From Flavobacteriales bacterium (GTDB taxonomy: Bacteria; Bacteroidota; Bacteroidia; NS11-12g; UBA955): a stretch of 64,000 nt of DNA. The translations under genes were made by a program, and so were the position numbers. Below are positions 10,401-19,705 of this stretch, piece after piece. Location of the stretch: contig CANFLS010000009.1 of the NCBI GenBank assembly GCA_947447955.1, positions 16,659 through 80,658 on the forward strand. Reading direction: 5' to 3'. Within the stretch, counting starts at the first letter, position 1, and every line of letters starts with the position of its first letter. A model generated the notes under the pieces. The model searched no databases and had not been told where the DNA came from. It saw only the letters and a list, made by a program, of their open reading frames with translations.

Positions 10401-13400
10401 GGGTGAATTAGAATTCACATAACCCCTTGTCATTTTTAACGGAATTTCATATTCGTAATAATTGCTCGTTAAATCTGTTCCAAAACGAATGAATGCAGAA
10501 GCCTCGCCATCCTCAATTGTGTTTGGTACTGATTCCTCGGCGTGAATGTATAATTGCATTCTCTTGTAATTGCGAATGTCGAAATTAGCAGTCTTAAATG
10601 CGGCACGCCCATCTCCTGGTTTTAATTCGCAAACCTTCAATGATAAAGATTGTTCGTTTTCCAAAACTGTTCCTAAACTTGCCATGTTTTGAACGCGAAC
10701 TACTCCTGGAGGAGTTACATAAGCGATGGGTGAACGTTTTCCGTTTTCTTCCAAATTAACTGTGCTAACAATGAATTTAGTTCCATCATTAGGGTCAGTT
10801 GGAACAACAATGCCTGGGGTTTTTAATGCATTTGTATAACGTCTCCAATCTGCTCTTACAAGATTGATATAACCCATTCTTAAAACAGCTGAATCCGTAA
10901 ATCCTGTCATAATCATACGCATGAAACGTATACTTTTGAAATCGGAAATATTTCCTACTGCTTTTTCAAACTGACGAATTGGAATTTTAAATTGGTACCA
11001 ACGGATATTTTTATCTTGGCCATTTCTTAATTTAACATTATTGTTTACAATATCAGCAACATAATTTTTGCCTACTTGCAATTCTGTGGCGCTAATTTTT
11101 ATTTTATATTGGTAATAGTCTTCACTTTGATTCATAGTGAAATCTCTATTCACATCTTCAAAATCTGGGGTAGGAGATGAAGATTTTGGCATTCCAGAAT
11201 ATTGATTGGTGTATTTATCAGGATTAGAATTTCCCTCCATACCCTGAAATCTTGCATAACGTTGAATGATATCTGCATCACCAACAGTATATTTGTCTTC
11301 TAAATAATGAACAAAATTGTCATTTGAAGGATCACTCAATGCCGATAGGTATAACTTAGAAGTTGGTCCAAAATTTGACTTTAATTTTTGCAAATATCCT
11401 GTGTCATAAAATATTTGTTCATTCGCATCATTTAAACCATCTATACCAACATCTTGTGTTTTCAATGTAGCTGGATTGTTATCAAATGCAAAATTGATTT
11501 GAGGACTTGTTGGAATAATTCCGAATGCAGAAGTATCCGTTGTATTTACATCATTCGTTGATGTTGGCAATCCGTTTTCAAATGATTTTCTACGATCTGG
11601 TAAAATATCTTCGCTTACGTTACCAAAATGAAGCAACAATTCACCACTCAAATTAGGGTTGTTAATCAATGGATCCATCATCCACACCTCAACATAATCG
11701 ATGTTGGCAGCTTCAAAATCGTTTTGATCCACACGGCGCATGATTCCAGCCCAACTGTTTTTTGGGTTTAATAATTTACCGTCGGCGTCAATTTGTGTAG
11801 GGTCTGTATTAAAGTTATATAAACCACGAACATTTGGATTAAATGCCAAATCTAGTGTTGGTAAAATAGTTGGTGTTCCTTGAGGGAAATTTCTTTGAGG
11901 AAAAACTTCGCGCTGATCAATTTGACGCATGTAAGGATTGCTCAAGATTTCATCCACCCTGTTTTGGATGTTACTTGGCATATCGGCATCTCTATAAAAT
12001 AATTGATCAATGGTATAGAAACTTAATTTGGCATGATTGTTTAACCAATTGCGTTTATCTCCGAGTTGTGTATTAGGGAATAGGTCTGGTTGTTTTTGAG
12101 GGATACTCGCAACTACCCAGTTATTAACCACCTTAAAGTCATTTGGCAGTTCTGCGTTTTCGAAGTCTTCTAGGTTTGATACTCCAGTTTGGTTTCCTTG
12201 CGATTTGAAGGCATGCGGGAATACTTGCGCATATTCTGCGTAAGCTGTAATGTTCGAAATTTCTTTTGTTTCAATAAATGGTAATTTATCTACCAATTTG
12301 GTAATGAATCTTGATTTAGAACTGTAAGCAAAATCTGCACCTATAATCGTATTATAAAGAGGTTCTTCATTGAAATTGGTTTTGGTTGTAAGGGGTCTTT
12401 CATACATGTGCAAAATTGTACCACCCAACATCATGTTTTTCGAAAACTTGTGTTCAATCCTTGCCCCGAGCAATGTTTTTTGTTGAATATTAAAGAAACT
12501 CTGCCCATCTGCGCTTGCCCTTATTTCGGCTCCACCTTGCAATAAACCTTGGTTAGTGATCCTAACTCTACCCATGGCATAATCTACTTCATAGTCCATG
12601 CCTTCTTGTAGTGGTCGGCCATTTGCAGTTACTCTCACAGAACCTCGTTGTAGATTTGTAGTTCCTAAGAACATTTCGGCACCATTTGAACTTTTATAAC
12701 TTCCTTGAATAAAGAACTTATTGTGTTTTACATCTTGCGCTGCCAAAAATTTGGTAGAATCATAAATGGCATCATAACAGTAGAAATCTGCCAAGTCTGA
12801 TCGAGATTCAAATTTTTCCCTCAGATAATCTCCAAACGGTTCTGTTTCTGGGAAAATGATACGGGCAAATTGTGATTGAACAGTAATGCCTTCTATGGCA
12901 TCAAAAACCCCATCGGGTTTTGCTTCCTGTTGGCGGTTTAGTTTATCTAATCCCAATACCCTAATTAAAGGATTTGCATTCTTTAAAGCGGGTAAATTAG
13001 CCATGCCAACTGGTAGGTACCCATAATCTGCACCGCTGGTATCGTCAGCATATATTACATTTAGCTTAAAATCCTCTAGGGTTAACGTATACGTATTTAA
13101 GCTGTAAATATTCTTCATCATCAAACGCCACATTGGCAAACGCGTTCTAATCGTGTTGCCTTTTAGCATTTTTAGATAGAGTAATTTTTGATCACCTGGA
13201 GGGATATCTCTTGAAAATTCACCCACCTGATATGTTTTACCATTCAAAGTATATTCAAATGCAACCGCTAAAATTTCATCGTTGTTTAATGGTTGATTTA
13301 ATGAAATAAATCCAAGTTGTGTATTAACTGTAAATTCATTTGTTTGAAGTTGACGTGCATAGTTGAGTAGGTCAAAGTCAACTGTTTGTTCAAAGTATGG

Positions 13401-14648
13401 AAATGTTTTATAAACTTTGTCAATTGCAGTTCCCAACTTACGTGCTTCAGGATCGCTTTCAATTGAACTATAAATTTTATTTGCGTCATTGCTGGCAGCA
13501 GGGTCGGTAACCCCATTCAATTGTTTCCTATATGGATTAGACTCACCTAAATCTTGAAAAGCCAAAATATCTCTTGGAGTTTCAACATTGGCGTTTTTAT
13601 TCGTAACCCAAGCTTCAACTCTGTTAATTACTACACCACTTGCAACAATAGGTAAGTTTTCTAACGATTTATTATAGTTTTCCTTAAAAAATTGAGCTAA
13701 GAAATAGTGTTTGTTTTGGTCGTAATTATCAGCTGTGATTTTGAACTCGTTCATTTGAGCACCACCTTTTAAAACAGTCTCAGTACTTTGTCCCTTGTTT
13801 TGAGAAAAAACCGTTTTGATGGTAGTTTTACCGAATTGTAAACTGTTTGCAAAACCAAATAGCGATGGAACAGGTTTAATGAGTTGCGTAGGTAGGTTTA
13901 AACTTACATTTCCAACTTGAACATCTTTTAAAATACCATCAGGTTTGCCTTTCCAACCCAAGTTTGTTTGATTGTCAAAATCAAATTGGGCTTCAGTATC
14001 GTAATTAATTCCAAGTTTTACAAACTCACCGATACTTCCTCTTGCCGAAATTTGCAACTGCTGATCAAATACAGGCACAAAATACAGTTGTTGGCGTTTA
14101 CTGAAATTCGGATTTCTTATTTCATTGATGGTTCCACCTAATTTCACCATTGCAGATCCACTCAGTTGGAAATCAACTCCTCCAGCTCCAAATATTTTCG
14201 AAATTGCTGGGTTGCTTAATTCTGCATTGATGTAATTTGATAATCCACCTTTGGTAGCAGCTTGAGAATAGTCTGTATTTTGTGTTTTTTTACGGTAGTA
14301 CTCGCTGTTTTTCTCTTTTGATTGAGCTTGGAAATATTCAGTAACACTTAATGATTCTCCCGTTGGATAACTAAGGGAACCAAGTTGTTTAAATGATTCG
14401 TATCTGTTGGTTTTTGAATTGTATTTCCATTCAACTTTTAATGGATCATCCAAGTCTACATTGGATGAATTTTGTTTACTCTTGTCTTGATTATTGGGCT
14501 TTGAAATTTTGTATTTTACACCTGTTGTGTCAGTTTGCCCAAAAACGAATCCTATTGCAAAAAATGCAACAAAAAATATTGCGAATCTTTGCGAAATTCG
14601 CAACAACCCAAAATTAAAAAATCCTTTAAATCGAAACTGATCGGTCAT
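7491..14648 (-). CDS. sprA: SprA, outer-membrane channel of the type IX secretion system
   Basis: 2385 residues, close to the about 2400 of F. johnsoniae SprA. The N-terminus has a hydrophobic export segment (FAIFFVAFFAIGFVFG then Q), followed by very long beta-rich sequence and a C-terminus ending in aromatic barrel-like strands (LEFRYTFN). SprA (Sov in Porphyromonas) is the 36-strand barrel through which folded T9SS cargo crosses the outer membrane, and it is required for gliding in gliders. A Lys-rich low-complexity stretch lies near residues 1880-1910. The start at 14648 gives a slightly long n-region; I see no better internal start. It is preceded by ruvA (65-base gap) and followed by porZ. 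Confidence 0.95.
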   Translation of the reverse strand: MTDQFRFKGFFNFGLLRISQRFAIFFVAFFAIGFVFGQTDTTGVKYKISKPNNQDKSKQNSSNVDLDDPLKVEWKYNSKTNRYESFKQLGSLSYPTGESLSVTEYFQAQSKEKNSEYYRKKTQNTDYSQAATKGGLSNYINAELSNPAISKIFGAGGVDFQLSGSAMVKLGGTINEIRNPNFSKRQQLYFVPVFDQQLQISARGSIGEFVKLGINYDTEAQFDFDNQTNLGWKGKPDGILKDVQVGNVSLNLPTQLIKPVPSLFGFANSLQFGKTTIKTVFSQNKGQSTETVLKGGAQMNEFKITADNYDQNKHYFLAQFFKENYNKSLENLPIVASGVVINRVEAWVTNKNANVETPRDILAFQDLGESNPYRKQLNGVTDPAASNDANKIYSSIESDPEARKLGTAIDKVYKTFPYFEQTVDFDLLNYARQLQTNEFTVNTQLGFISLNQPLNNDEILAVAFEYTLNGKTYQVGEFSRDIPPGDQKLLYLKMLKGNTIRTRLPMWRLMMKNIYSLNTYTLTLEDFKLNVIYADDTSGADYGYLPVGMANLPALKNANPLIRVLGLDKLNRQQEAKPDGVFDAIEGITVQSQFARIIFPETEPFGDYLREKFESRSDLADFYCYDAIYDSTKFLAAQDVKHNKFFIQGSYKSSNGAEMFLGTTNLQRGSVRVTANGRPLQEGMDYEVDYAMGRVRITNQGLLQGGAEIRASADGQSFFNIQQKTLLGARIEHKFSKNMMLGGTILHMYERPLTTKTNFNEEPLYNTIIGADFAYSSKSRFITKLVDKLPFIETKEISNITAYAEYAQVFPHAFKSQGNQTGVSNLEDFENAELPNDFKVVNNWVVASIPQKQPDLFPNTQLGDKRNWLNNHAKLSFYTIDQLFYRDADMPSNIQNRVDEILSNPYMRQIDQREVFPQRNFPQGTPTILPTLDLAFNPNVRGLYNFNTDPTQIDADGKLLNPKNSWAGIMRRVDQNDFEAANIDYVEVWMMDPLINNPNLSGELLLHFGNVSEDILPDRRKSFENGLPTSTNDVNTTDTSAFGIIPTSPQINFAFDNNPATLKTQDVGIDGLNDANEQIFYDTGYLQKLKSNFGPTSKLYLSALSDPSNDNFVHYLEDKYTVGDADIIQRYARFQGMEGNSNPDKYTNQYSGMPKSSSPTPDFEDVNRDFTMNQSEDYYQYKIKISATELQVGKNYVADIVNNNVKLRNGQDKNIRWYQFKIPIRQFEKAVGNISDFKSIRFMRMIMTGFTDSAVLRMGYINLVRADWRRYTNALKTPGIVVPTDPNDGTKFIVSTVNLEENGKRSPIAYVTPPGVVRVQNMASLGTVLENEQSLSLKVCELKPGDGRAAFKTANFDIRNYKRMQLYIHAEESVPNTIEDGEASAFIRFGTDLTSNYYEYEIPLKMTRGYVNSNSPNSDKLVWPDENFIDLEFQKLFDLKIQRQNANWPMTAPYILAIEKGKVSVMGLPDLSNLKVMMIGVKNKGNTPQCFEIWANELRVKDISNGGGWAALANIQTQLADFGTLNMAGSIRTIGFGDVDKKLNDRSLTNNYNYDIASNLELGKFFPAKSGVTIPMYIGWSESFVRPKFNPLNPDMELETMLTHIANATVRDQVRKAAEEYNSLYSFNISNFKVASNQSKKAMPWGISNFNASYSYTNTYRRNQQIEEQFYKTTQISLGYNYNLTAKFIRPFAKIFRSNTLALIRDFNFNLIPSTFNTQLQLNRLYSESQSRNNNNFIQVNPRLYDKNFTLTRNYNASLPLTNSITISYMANVQARIQEPFGAINTKEKQDSIYNEFKGFGRISRFTQTMNATYTLPFSKIGFLKWISSSASYIGSYEWNQAPPAFTTLGNRIQNSQDINITSQFNFTQFYSMIPWLKDYNKPKVNKKGKGNNDKTKEKTKLTPDEDGGPKFESAIEKGKDTKPKVNPVIMAVGNFITMFKNANLNVQRKQTTELPGFAFRPDYFGQNFTHLQPGLGFVVGLQDENIRYKLSENGGLMKDTRQANFYRHNLTQSISGSVTVEPIKDFRIRLDFIRNETKGTQSVFKYDGTNWTDQGLTQNGTYNISGWFFNSHFVNDIAQNENHPNPTFDEFLGNRFTVAQRLQLNDQRIGAYSKDPITKEFLGYSKNSQDVLIGAFYATYSKLDVGTTSLSNISAFPSIPLPNWNITYNGLTKIKALSKIFTNINFKHAYNGKYSVGDYTQNLRYDKLETPTIGKDLTPQFQIANVTISEGFMPLIGVNITTKNNWTVGFDYKRSRILKLFAASFNLTEMRQNEFQLTAGYRVTGLTLPFKRRGRKIFLPNDFRFDLAVSVSDNVTIIRKIDVNVNRYTAGMTNIRITPSITYQINQKVNFALRYNRVIMDPKIATQFYTSLTDFGLEFRYTFN

Positions 14649-14713
14649 TCTTAGTCTTTTTTCTTGAGTAGTCTTTGTTTAATAGGCGGTTTGATTAAAT
14701 ATAATTTTGCAAT

Positions 14714-15319
14714 TTACAATATTTTGAGTGAATTTTTAATTAATTCTTCAACGGTGGCCATGGCTCCAAGGTCTTTGCTAACCTTAATTAGCGCTTTTTC
14801 TGCGCTTGCTTTTTGGTATCCTAAAATGGTTAATGCGGTCAATGCTTCAGAAATTGCATCTAACTTACTTGGATCCAATAATGTACCTAAACCGGATTTC
14901 TTGCCACCCGTTAATTTGTCTCTTAATTCTAAGACAATACGCTGCGCAGTTTTTTCTCCAATTCCTTTGATGCTTTTTAATAAACCTACATTGCCATTTA
15001 ATATGGTTGATGTAATTGTTTCTGAATCTAAACTCGAAAGCATAATAAGCGCAGTGTTATTTCCAACTCCACTTACCGACGTTAGCAATCTAAACATTTG
15101 TCGCTCATCTGGATGGGAAAAACCATATAAAACAATACCTGTTGGATTTTGATTTTCAACCCTAAAAGTTTGTTCCATAAAAAGGCGCACTTGTTTGCCA
15201 CCTTTAATTGTTTCAAAAGTGTGCAAACTAATGCTAGCAAGGTATCCAATTCCTTGATTATTAATGACTACGTGGGTTGGGGAAATCTGTTCAACTGTCC
15301 CTTCAATAAATTCGTACAT
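14714..15319 (-). CDS. ruvA: Holliday junction branch-migration protein RuvA
   Basis: 201 residues, the normal length. The OB-fold start MYEFIEGTVEQISPTHVVIN, tandem helix-hairpin-helix motifs (LTSVSGVGNNTALIM and LKSIKGIGEKTAQRIV) and the C-terminal domain III that contacts RuvB are all present. RuvA tetramers bind four-way junctions and load the RuvB motor. The gene sits 9 bases after gldG and 65 before sprA on the same strand. ruvA beside sprA is a recurrent Bacteroidota arrangement, to my knowledge, and carries no obvious functional link to secretion. Confidence 0.95.
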   Translation of the reverse strand: MYEFIEGTVEQISPTHVVINNQGIGYLASISLHTFETIKGGKQVRLFMEQTFRVENQNPTGIVLYGFSHPDERQMFRLLTSVSGVGNNTALIMLSSLDSETITSTILNGNVGLLKSIKGIGEKTAQRIVLELRDKLTGGKKSGLGTLLDPSKLDAISEALTALTILGYQKASAEKALIKVSKDLGAMATVEELIKNSLKIL

Positions 15320-15328
15320 AAAAACGGC

Positions 15329-17089
15329 TTAGGTATAACGCTTGCGACGTATAAAATAGTTTGCAATGCCCAAAATAAATATGCTTAAAATAGGTAAAAT
15401 CATACAAAACCATTGCCAGCTGCTTTTTTCTGACTTTGATTTCTCTGGATCTAACAATCTCAAGGTTCTTTCTTTTGCACGAATTTCAATTAAGCCGTTG
15501 TTGTCTATCAAATAATCAATGCAGTTTAAAAGGAATTTTTTATTGGCAAAAGTAAACTGTGATATTTTATCATAACCCGTTGGGAAAAACTTTCCACTGC
15601 TGCTAACAGGATTGCGTGCAATATCGCCATCTGCTATGACAATCATTTTGCTCTTTCCTTCTGCCACAAAAGGAATTTCGGTATATTTCTTCTGATATAC
15701 AAATGGCGACTTAAACTGTCCCTCCAAAAGCAAACCTGCAGTTTTAACTCCTTGGTTTAATGATGATCTGAATTGTGCATCCCTCGATTGCATATACACA
15801 TTTTCTAAATTGATAGAAGCAGGAGTATTAATTACCTTTGAATATTGTGTACTGCTCAACAATGGAATTGCAGTTACGTCGGTTCTGATTTTCGGTTGTA
15901 AAGTTCCCGGAAATTGGCACCAAACTGTTCCCATGTTTTTGCAAATGATATGGGGCATATCTGTTGATCCAAACAATGGGAAATAAGGAAAATCAACCAA
16001 CTCCATTCTTTTTCCCGCGGGGATAGGAATTTGATTGCATTTTAAATCTTCTAAAAGGGTATTTTCAAGCCCTACGCCATATGTGAAAAGTGAAGCCGTG
16101 ATGTTTTCTAATCCATAATCAAAGGCCAATACTTCTTTGTAATTTCTGAAACTATCAATTTCAATATTTACGGGGTCTACCAACCACAAAGCTTTTCCCC
16201 CTTTCATGATAAACTGATCTATTAAATACAACTCAGTAGGAGAGTAATCTTTAATCGGTTTGATAATCATGATCATGTCGTTGAGGTTTAAACGACGTTG
16301 TAAACTATTTACTAGAATTGTGCCTGCATTTTTAGGGTCTTTTTCAAGGCTTTTGATAAATGGACGGGCAGATTCAGGATCATTGGTATTTAAATTAATT
16401 GCCGAAACTTGATAATATTTGCTCAATTCTGCTGCAAAACTTTCAACCCTTCCATCAAGCATTTCTCCACTACCGTCAATAACGGCAATGTTTTTCATTT
16501 TTTCAGTTACAACTTGACGCAGGCCATTTGCAATTTCGTATTCAATATTGTCAATGGCACGTTGGATGTTTTCTTCTGGGGACTTCGCTACGTCGTAATC
16601 AAAGAAATTGATGGCAACCGTTTTTTTGTCGCTCATTAATTCTGCCCCTGGAAGCAAATACTTCATTTTTGTTTCATCAGGATTTTCACTATCCATATCA
16701 CGAACTGGTTCAATTCCTTTCTGAACAAAATCGTCTAGCAATGCATCAAGTTCTTCTTTTTTTACTCCTTTAAAGGGGTCAACAATTTCGATTTCTATTT
16801 TTTTACCGCTAATTTCTCTAAATTCATAAGCGATGTCGCGAATTTCAAGTTTCAATTGCTTGAATTTTGCCGACATATCTCCATCTAAGTATAGTTTGAA
16901 ATATACTTTGTCCTTAATGATTTTTGCAAGAGATTTACTCGTTTCACTCAGGGTATATCTTTTTTCTAACGTTAAATCAATGCGTTTATAGTAAAGTGAA
17001 CTTAAAATATTGCCCAAAACAATAAGTAAGAACAATACAGAAAAATTGATATACGATTGTATTTTTTTATTCGTTCTATTCATCACCAT
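15329..17089 (-). CDS. gldG: GldG, gliding-associated ABC transporter component
   Basis: 586 residues. An N-terminal membrane segment (INFSVLFLLIVLGNILSSLYY) is followed by a periplasmic ABC-type-uncharacterised-transport domain (RYTLSETSKSLAKII onward), and a second membrane segment lies close to the C-terminus (FCMILPILSIFILGIANYF). This two-anchor layout is that of GldG/DUF4350-type proteins. The start is ambiguous: ATG at 17089, or ATG at 17083 overlapping the gldF stop as TGATG. The second is the typical coupled start and would shorten the protein by two residues. GldA-GldF-GldG form an ABC transporter of unknown substrate needed for gliding in F. johnsoniae. Confidence 0.92.
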   Translation of the reverse strand: MVMNRTNKKIQSYINFSVLFLLIVLGNILSSLYYKRIDLTLEKRYTLSETSKSLAKIIKDKVYFKLYLDGDMSAKFKQLKLEIRDIAYEFREISGKKIEIEIVDPFKGVKKEELDALLDDFVQKGIEPVRDMDSENPDETKMKYLLPGAELMSDKKTVAINFFDYDVAKSPEENIQRAIDNIEYEIANGLRQVVTEKMKNIAVIDGSGEMLDGRVESFAAELSKYYQVSAINLNTNDPESARPFIKSLEKDPKNAGTILVNSLQRRLNLNDMIMIIKPIKDYSPTELYLIDQFIMKGGKALWLVDPVNIEIDSFRNYKEVLAFDYGLENITASLFTYGVGLENTLLEDLKCNQIPIPAGKRMELVDFPYFPLFGSTDMPHIICKNMGTVWCQFPGTLQPKIRTDVTAIPLLSSTQYSKVINTPASINLENVYMQSRDAQFRSSLNQGVKTAGLLLEGQFKSPFVYQKKYTEIPFVAEGKSKMIVIADGDIARNPVSSSGKFFPTGYDKISQFTFANKKFLLNCIDYLIDNNGLIEIRAKERTLRLLDPEKSKSEKSSWQWFCMILPILSIFILGIANYFIRRKRYT

Positions 17090-17811
17090 TTTCTGCTTTC
17101 AAATACAATTTTAGTTAAACCAAGAAATACCAAGATAAATCCCACAAAATAGATTACGTCTCTCGTATCTACCAAACCTCTACTTATTGAATCGTAGTGG
17201 AATTCTAATCCAAACCATTCCAAACTTTTTCCAATAAAATTTAACCAAGAAGCTTCTCCGAGCATACTCAATACTCCAAAAAAGAAGAAGTTCAAAAGCA
17301 TCGAAGTGATCAAAGCTACTATTTGATTATCGGTAAGTGAACTGCTGAACATACCAATACTTGCATAACAAGCAGCGAGTAAAATTAGTCCGAAATAACT
17401 ACCTATGGTAGCGCCGATATCTACATTTCCAACAGGGGTTGCCAATTGATAAACCGCATAGAAATAAAACAAGGTTGGCACTATGGCAATGGCGATTAAA
17501 GTTACCGATGCGAAAAACTTACCCGCAATAATGGCGGTATCTGTTATTGGCTTGGTAGTTAATATTTCTAATGTTCCAAGTCGTTTTTCATCGCTTATGC
17601 TTTTCATCGTAATGGCGGACACCAAGAAAATTAAAATGTAAGGAGCAATTTCAAACATTACTTGCAAGCTTGCAATACCCAAATCAAAAACGTTGTTGCC
17701 TTTGATCATCCATAGAAACAATCCTGTTAAAATAAGGAAAACCCCTATAACAATATAAGCAATGAAAGAACCGAGGAAACTTCTAATTTCTTTTTTAAAT
17801 ATGACCCACAT
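17083..17811 (-). CDS. gldF: GldF, gliding-associated ABC transporter permease
   Basis: 242 residues with six predicted hydrophobic segments, of the ABC-2 permease type (MWVIFKKEIRSFLGSFIAYI, then EKRLGTLEILTTKPI, the conserved loop of this family). It works with GldA (ATPase) and GldG in the inner membrane. It overlaps gldA by 17 bases upstream and gldG downstream, so the three are surely co-translated. Confidence 0.93.
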   Translation of the reverse strand: MWVIFKKEIRSFLGSFIAYIVIGVFLILTGLFLWMIKGNNVFDLGIASLQVMFEIAPYILIFLVSAITMKSISDEKRLGTLEILTTKPITDTAIIAGKFFASVTLIAIAIVPTLFYFYAVYQLATPVGNVDIGATIGSYFGLILLAACYASIGMFSSSLTDNQIVALITSMLLNFFFFGVLSMLGEASWLNFIGKSLEWFGLEFHYDSISRGLVDTRDVIYFVGFILVFLGLTKIVFESRKW

Positions 17812-18712
17812 TTGTTGTTAGATTTCTGAAGATATCTTCAAGTGAATTTTTATCTGTACTTAACTCTAAAATTTCTGCATTGTTTGACAATGCAAATTGT
17901 GAAATTTGTTGACGCAATTGTGCGTTATTGGATTGGATTTTCCAAGAATTTCCACCTTTATTTTCTGCAGAAGTTACCCCCTCAATTTGAAGGATTTTAG
18001 ATTTATCTATAGCGGAACTAAACTCAACCAATAGAGAAATGAATGAGCTAAAATTGGTTTTCAATAATCCAATATCATCATTGGCAATGATTTGTCCGCC
18101 GTTGATAATAATGACCTTGCTACACATTGCCTCAACTTCTTGCATTACATGGGTAGAAAGCATGACAGTTTTTTCTTTGCCAAGTTGTGTAATTACATTG
18201 CGCATGTCAACTACTTGGTTAGGATCTAATCCACTTGTAGGTTCGTCGAGAATAAGTACTTTGGGATTATGAATAAGCGCTTGCGCCAATCCAACTCTTT
18301 GTCTGTATCCTTTAGACAACATGCCAATTTTCTTATGACGTTCCGGACCTAAATTCGTAATTTCGATGGCCATTTCAACACTTTTTTTAGCTGGTTTGAT
18401 ATTTGAAAGCTCAGCCATAAAGGTTAAATATTCAGTTACATACATATCTAAGTAAAGTGGATTGTGTTCAGGTAAATAACCCACAATTTTCCGTACTTCA
18501 ATACTGTCTTCAACGAAGTCAATTCCACATACTGATCCACCCCCTTCTGTAGGAGGGATAAATCCTGTAATCATTTTCATGGTGGTTGATTTTCCAGCCC
18601 CGTTTGGGCCTAAAAAACCTACAACTTCACCTGTGCCAATTTCAAATGAGATGTTATTGACAGCAAGTTGTTTACCATAAATTTTAGTTAAATTATTTAC
18701 AACAATACTCAC
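17795..18712 (-). CDS. gldA: GldA, gliding-associated ABC transporter ATPase
   Basis: 305 residues. Walker A GPNGAGKST (about 35-43), signature LSKGYRQRVGLAQAL, Walker B VLILDEPTSGLD, and H-loop STHVMQEV are all intact. The C-terminal 90 residues match the extension of the NatA/CcmA-like subfamily to which GldA belongs. It is the first gene of the gldAFG-ruvA-sprA-porZ run and has its own promoter. From memory, gldA in F. johnsoniae is at a different locus from gldFG, so the direct linkage here is worth noting. Confidence 0.92.
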   Translation of the reverse strand: MSIVVNNLTKIYGKQLAVNNISFEIGTGEVVGFLGPNGAGKSTTMKMITGFIPPTEGGGSVCGIDFVEDSIEVRKIVGYLPEHNPLYLDMYVTEYLTFMAELSNIKPAKKSVEMAIEITNLGPERHKKIGMLSKGYRQRVGLAQALIHNPKVLILDEPTSGLDPNQVVDMRNVITQLGKEKTVMLSTHVMQEVEAMCSKVIIINGGQIIANDDIGLLKTNFSSFISLLVEFSSAIDKSKILQIEGVTSAENKGGNSWKIQSNNAQLRQQISQFALSNNAEILELSTDKNSLEDIFRNLTTNVGHI

Positions 18713-18724
18713 GGTTATATTTTA

Positions 18725-18753
18725 CAAAAATACCGACTACAAATGAAATTCAA
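18725..18753 (-). promoter_or_regulatory. Promoter of the gldA-gldF-gldG-ruvA-sprA-porZ run
   Basis: On the minus strand: TTG (18753-18751), an 18-base spacer, then TATTTTTG (18732-18725), 12 bases before the gldA ATG. No other match to the consensus was seen in the short gaps up to porZ. Confidence 0.72.
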
Positions 18754-18784
18754 CCAATATCTGTTGAATAAAGTTCACTAAGTA

Positions 18785-19705
18785 TTAAACTGTAAAATCT
18801 ATAGTACACCTTCTAATTAAAGGGTATGCAAAAGCATGACGTCTTTTTGGTGTTCTTAATTTTGATTTGCCGTGTTTGATTTTTGAATGAGGCTTGTGAG
18901 GCACATGGCTACGCTTTCTCATAATACGACGTTTTCTATTTTTGTATTTCAATTTAAATCCGCGGTGTCTTTTGCCTTTTTTGAATTTAAAACGACTAAA
19001 TGAATTGGGTAAATGAAACGACTCTTGAGAGATAAGTAGGGTTTCATAAATAAGACTATCTCCTTTAAAATCAATAATGGATGCTGGATTGATGGGTCTT
19101 CCTAAGAATCTAGTTTCAAAATGTAAATGTGGACCCGTACTTCTTCCGGTACTTCCGCCCAAACCAATAAGTTGACCAGCATTTACCAAATCTCCAGGTT
19201 TTGCTATTCTGTAGGACAGATGCCCGTAAAGTGTTTCGAATCCGTTGTAATGGCGAACAATGATACAATTGCCATATCCTGAATACCAACGGCTCATTCT
19301 TACAACACCGTCAAAAGCTACCCTAACAGAATCACCAGTTCTCAACTGTAAATCTATTCCTTGATGCGGAACACCACCTCTCCAACCAAAGCCAGAATTT
19401 ACCTTGCCTGATATTGGTAATGTGTAACCACAATCGGCATGAAGTAAAGTTACAGGGATTTCTCTATTCAGTGTTTTTACATTGAATCGGTATGGATCCA
19501 ATGCGAGTGTATCCCAATTATAATAAAAATCAAATTCAGGATAAAAACCAGGAAGAATGAGTGCGTTTAATTCTAAAACATCTTCGGGAACTTCACGGTA
19601 AGTTGTATCCCCTAATATATTCAAACCATAGGAATTAATAGCAAAAAAGGCTAAGACAAAAACAATAAGTTTATAATAACTGCGCGGCTCTCGTTTTAGC
19701 TTCAT
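18785..19705 (-). CDS. M23 (LytM-type) peptidase with a very basic tail
   Basis: The likely start is the ATG at 19705 (MKLKREPRSYYKLIVFVLAFF), which gives a proper export signal; the open frame runs further upstream inside ribF without a signal. Length is 306 residues. The lysostaphin-type zinc site is complete: HQGID (His114, Asp118), HLSYR His162, and HLHFE (His193 and His195). The family cleaves peptide cross-links of peptidoglycan or acts as an EnvC-like activator. The last 45 residues are dominated by Lys, Arg and His, an unusual extension. It overlaps the 3' end of ribF by 35 bases. Confidence 0.88.
   Translation of the reverse strand: MKLKREPRSYYKLIVFVLAFFAINSYGLNILGDTTYREVPEDVLELNALILPGFYPEFDFYYNWDTLALDPYRFNVKTLNREIPVTLLHADCGYTLPISGKVNSGFGWRGGVPHQGIDLQLRTGDSVRVAFDGVVRMSRWYSGYGNCIIVRHYNGFETLYGHLSYRIAKPGDLVNAGQLIGLGGSTGRSTGPHLHFETRFLGRPINPASIIDFKGDSLIYETLLISQESFHLPNSFSRFKFKKGKRHRGFKLKYKNRKRRIMRKRSHVPHKPHSKIKHGKSKLRTPKRRHAFAYPLIRRCTIDFTV

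Noticed and set aside
14664..15152. 162-codon open frame on the plus strand opposite ruvA, with a TAATTTTG box at 14702
   Set aside because: It is fully antisense to a conserved gene, the box lies inside the frame and its -33 spacing is wrong (24 bases). The product resembles nothing.
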